Under the pieces are notes generated by a model. That model had not been told where the DNA came from, did no database searches, and saw nothing but the letters and a program-made list of their open reading frames with translations. This document shows, in pieces, positions 62,714-64,000 of a DNA stretch of 64,000 nucleotides (position 1 is its first letter; each line of letters starts with the position of its first letter). The position numbers and the translations under genes were made by a program. Source of the stretch: Pseudovibrio sp. Ad37 (GTDB taxonomy: Bacteria > Pseudomonadota > Alphaproteobacteria > Rhizobiales > Stappiaceae); contig NZ_LMCF01000067.1 in the NCBI RefSeq assembly GCF_001623075.1, positions 62,001 through 126,000 of the forward strand, read 5' to 3'.

Positions 62714-64000
62714 ATGACGAAAGAGCGTCTGTATCTTTTCGACACGACATTGCGCGATGGGGCTCAGACCTCCGGCATTGATTTCTCCGTGGACGAAAAA
62801 ATTGCCATTACCGACTTATTGGAGAGACTGGGCGTCGACTATATTGAAGGCGGTTACCCGGGCGCAAACCCAACAGATACACAGTTCTTCTCCGAAAAAA
62901 GAACAAAGAAAGCGACCTTCACCGCGTTCGGCATGACCAAGCGCGCTGGGCGCTCTGTCAGCAATGATCCCGGTGTTCAAATGGTCCTCCAGTCGGCAGC
63001 AGACGCCACATGTTATGTGGCAAAAAGCTGGGACTACCACGTTGATGTTGCGCTGAAGTGCACCAACGAGGAAAATCTGGAAAGCATCGCAGACACCGTC
63101 AAAGCCTCCGTCGAGGCGGGCAAAGAAGCCATGATCGACTGTGAGCACTTCTTTGATGGCTACAAGGCAAACCCGGACTACGCTCTGGCCTGCGCACAAA
63201 CCGCTTTTGAAGCTGGTGCGCGCTGGGTGGTTCTGTGCGATACCAACGGTGGCACACTTCCACACGAAGTCACGCAGATCGTCAATGCAGTGATGCAAGT
63301 GGTGCCGGGCAGCAATCTGGGCATCCACGCTCATGATGACACCGGCCATGCGGTCGCGAACACGCTGGCAGCTGTCGTCGCTGGCGTCCGTCAGGTGCAG
63401 GGCACGCTCAACGGCATTGGCGAGCGTTGCGGCAATGCTAATATGATCACCCTGATCCCGAACATGCTGCTGAAAAAGCCGTATCGTGATCTGGTCGAAC
63501 TTGGCATTGTTGTCGAGGATCTGACAGAATTAACAGCAATATCAAGGAGTTTTGACGAGATCTTGAATCGATCTTCCAACGTCCACGCTCCTTATGTCGG
63601 CGCCAACGCCTTTGCCACCAAAGCAGGCATCCATGCCTCTGCCATCCTCAAGAACCCAGATACTTACGAGCATATCCCACCAGAAATGGTCGGTAATCAG
63701 CGCCGTTTGCTTGTCTCCGATCAGGCTGGAAAGTCCAACCTGCTTAATGAGCTGAAACGCCTTGGCGTTGAAGCTGACAAAGCCGATCCGCGTCTCGACC
63801 GTCTGCTGGCCGAAGTGAAGGAACTGGAAGCTCAGGGCTTTGCCTATGAAGCCGCAGACGCCTCCTTCGAGCTGCTTGCACGTAGACGCCTGCATTCCGT
63901 GCCGGATTACTTCGACGTCCTGTCCTTCCGCACTGGTGTCGAGCGCCGCTACAATGCGCTGGGCGAGCGTGTCACCGTCTCTGAAGCGGTCGTAAAGGTG
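62714..64000 (+). CDS. cimA: Citramalate synthase (2-isopropylmalate synthase family), 3' end outside window
   Basis: The first 429 codons are present and the frame is open at the right edge. LFDTTLRDGAQTSGIDF begins the DRE-TIM catalytic barrel. Metal histidines lie in GIHAHDDTGHAVAN, and GIGERCGNANM and FATKAGIHASAI are conserved. The sequence is of the long homocitrate/citramalate type (about 530 residues) that condenses pyruvate with acetyl-CoA to give citramalate for isoleucine synthesis. Some members are annotated as 2-isopropylmalate synthase-like, so the substrate is probable. A hairpin-rich leader precedes it. Confidence 0.87.
   Translation, partial: MTKERLYLFDTTLRDGAQTSGIDFSVDEKIAITDLLERLGVDYIEGGYPGANPTDTQFFSEKRTKKATFTAFGMTKRAGRSVSNDPGVQMVLQSAADATCYVAKSWDYHVDVALKCTNEENLESIADTVKASVEAGKEAMIDCEHFFDGYKANPDYALACAQTAFEAGARWVVLCDTNGGTLPHEVTQIVNAVMQVVPGSNLGIHAHDDTGHAVANTLAAVVAGVRQVQGTLNGIGERCGNANMITLIPNMLLKKPYRDLVELGIVVEDLTELTAISRSFDEILNRSSNVHAPYVGANAFATKAGIHASAILKNPDTYEHIPPEMVGNQRRLLVSDQAGKSNLLNELKRLGVEADKADPRLDRLLAEVKELEAQGFAYEAADASFELLARRRLHSVPDYFDVLSFRTGVERRYNALGERVTVSEAVVKV

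Overview
The window is about 64 kb of chromosomal DNA from an alphaproteobacterium of the order Hyphomicrobiales (Rhizobiales). The evidence is a single large flagellar cluster that carries the rhizobial-type motility genes motB-motC-fliK(motD)-motE and the alphaproteobacterial flagellin regulators flaF and flbT. The near-even base composition and the company of marine-type genes suggest a Stappiaceae-like genus such as Pseudovibrio or Labrenzia, but that placement is inference. No insertion sequence, phage, CRISPR array or rRNA operon was seen. There is one tRNA, tRNA-Val(UAC).

Positions 1-30390 hold the flagellar cluster, all on the plus strand. The order is fliM (3' end only), a membrane coiled-coil protein, fliN, fliG, flhB, a hypothetical gene, a strong terminator, then flgB-flgC-fliE-flgG-flgA-flgI-motE-flgH-fliL-fliP with a terminator. 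A single flagellin gene with its own leader and terminator follows. Next come a hypothetical gene, fliF, a FliH-like gene, motB, motC, fliK, a lytic transglycosylase gene, flgE, flgK, flgL, flaF, flbT, flgD, fliQ, flhA and fliR. The cluster ends with a FliJ-like gene, a rod-binding flgJ-type gene, a FlgN-like gene, a FliL-like gene, a hypothetical gene and a bidirectional terminator. Basal body, export gate, motor, rod, hook, junction, filament and flagellin regulation are therefore nearly all present. The export ATPase fliI, flgF and motA are not in the window.

Positions 30400-41000 hold a GntR/FCD regulator and slyX on the minus strand, a MerR-type regulator with dyads upstream, and a complete dipeptide ABC importer (dppA-dppB-dppC-dppD-dppF). 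A second, very similar dppA copy lies just downstream as its own unit. A terminator between dppA and dppB would keep the binding protein in excess over the permease.

Positions 40400-42300 hold a roughly 650-base, non-coding, hairpin-rich stretch followed by a solitary, sequence-divergent trpB. I consider the stretch the best candidate in the window for an undescribed structured RNA. From 42300 to 64000 the genes are mostly housekeeping: tRNA-Val, an MFS transporter, a phosphoglycolate phosphatase-like HAD enzyme, rpiA, a DUF2059 protein, glutathione reductase, a GGCT-fold protein, class II DAHP synthase, a lone receiver protein, NAD synthetase, an MFS transporter, gltX, a DUF2865 protein, a CreA-family protein, an L,D-transpeptidase, cysS and the 5' part of a citramalate synthase gene.

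A second non-coding stretch (57794-58669) holds three tandem, covarying GNRA-capped hairpins, a palindromic repeat element and, at its right edge and just beyond, the terminator and coding region of a previously unlisted 31-residue membrane peptide.
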